Source: a virus. From it: 47,862 nt of DNA. Made by a program: the position numbers and the translations under genes. The stretch is taken from positions 1-47,862 of the IMG/VR virus record IMGVR_UViG_3300043464_001238; one strand, given 5' to 3'. This document shows, one piece after another, positions 47,846-47,862 of this stretch. How positions within the stretch are numbered: position 1 is the first letter of the stretch; the number at the start of each line of letters is the position of its first letter. Under the pieces are notes generated by a model. The model made no database searches, was not told where the DNA came from, and saw only the letters and a list, made by a program, of their open reading frames with translations.

Positions 47846-47862
47846 TTCAACAGACTCACCAG

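Overview
The window is a piece of a tailed double-stranded DNA phage (Caudoviricetes), almost certainly a cyanophage. The phage assignment rests on dense, often ATGA-overlapping small genes and on virion fibres, two lysis enzymes, a T7-type family A DNA polymerase, a primase-polymerase/D5-type helicase, a Gp157-like protein and a GP88-like protein. The cyanobacterial host is indicated by a high-light-inducible (Hli) chlorophyll-binding protein, an NblA-like phycobilisome-degradation protein and SpeD, plus two small genes of a kind I recall from Synechococcus/Cyanobium genomes. Portal, capsid, terminase and RNA polymerase genes are not in this window.

Layout. 1-9.6 kb (+): structural genes (the C-terminal part of a SWIM-like cysteine/histidine protein, a collagen-like Gly-X-Thr fibre, a Gly-rich fibre protein), a glycosyltransferase-methyltransferase fusion, an HNH protein and a 904-residue putative virion protein. 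9.6-10.6 kb (+): T4-type lysozyme and the NblA-like gene. 10.6-14.1 kb (-): DUF3310-like protein, dCTP deaminase, Dam-like methyltransferase and a DNA-binding protein. 14.1-21.4 kb (+): a membrane protein, two repeat-rich tail fibres (the second with an S74 chaperone domain), a YdcF-like protein and a two-domain endolysin. 21.4-29.9 kb (-): small proteins, two homing-endonuclease-like genes, a 224-bp palindromic intergenic element, a glycosyltransferase, SpeD, the primase-helicase and a PD-(D/E)XK exonuclease. 29.9-32.1 kb (+): a small membrane protein coupled to Hli, a methyltransferase, small conserved genes, a structured-RNA candidate with terminator, a tRNA-like element and an HNH gene. 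32.1-47.7 kb (-): large virion proteins, a Dps-like ferritin, many small genes, then the replication block (Gp157-like, tandem-OB SSB, PolA, GP88) and a translationally coupled set of early-type genes.

Regulation. A recurrent TTA(A/G/C)AATA box lies 15-25 nt before the starts of at least nine mostly virion genes on both strands and looks like a phage late promoter. A different repeat, about 25 bp long, precedes three genes of the replication/early block at near-constant distance. Both lysis enzymes have an 8-9 bp hairpin ending one nucleotide before the start codon, recalling the T4 lysozyme arrangement.

How it fits together. The replication genes copy the genome, dCTP deaminase feeds thymidylate synthesis, and the accessory genes (nblA-like, hli, dps-like, speD) would tune host pigment, light stress, iron/oxidative stress and polyamines during infection. 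All functions are read from sequence patterns by eye; no database search was run.
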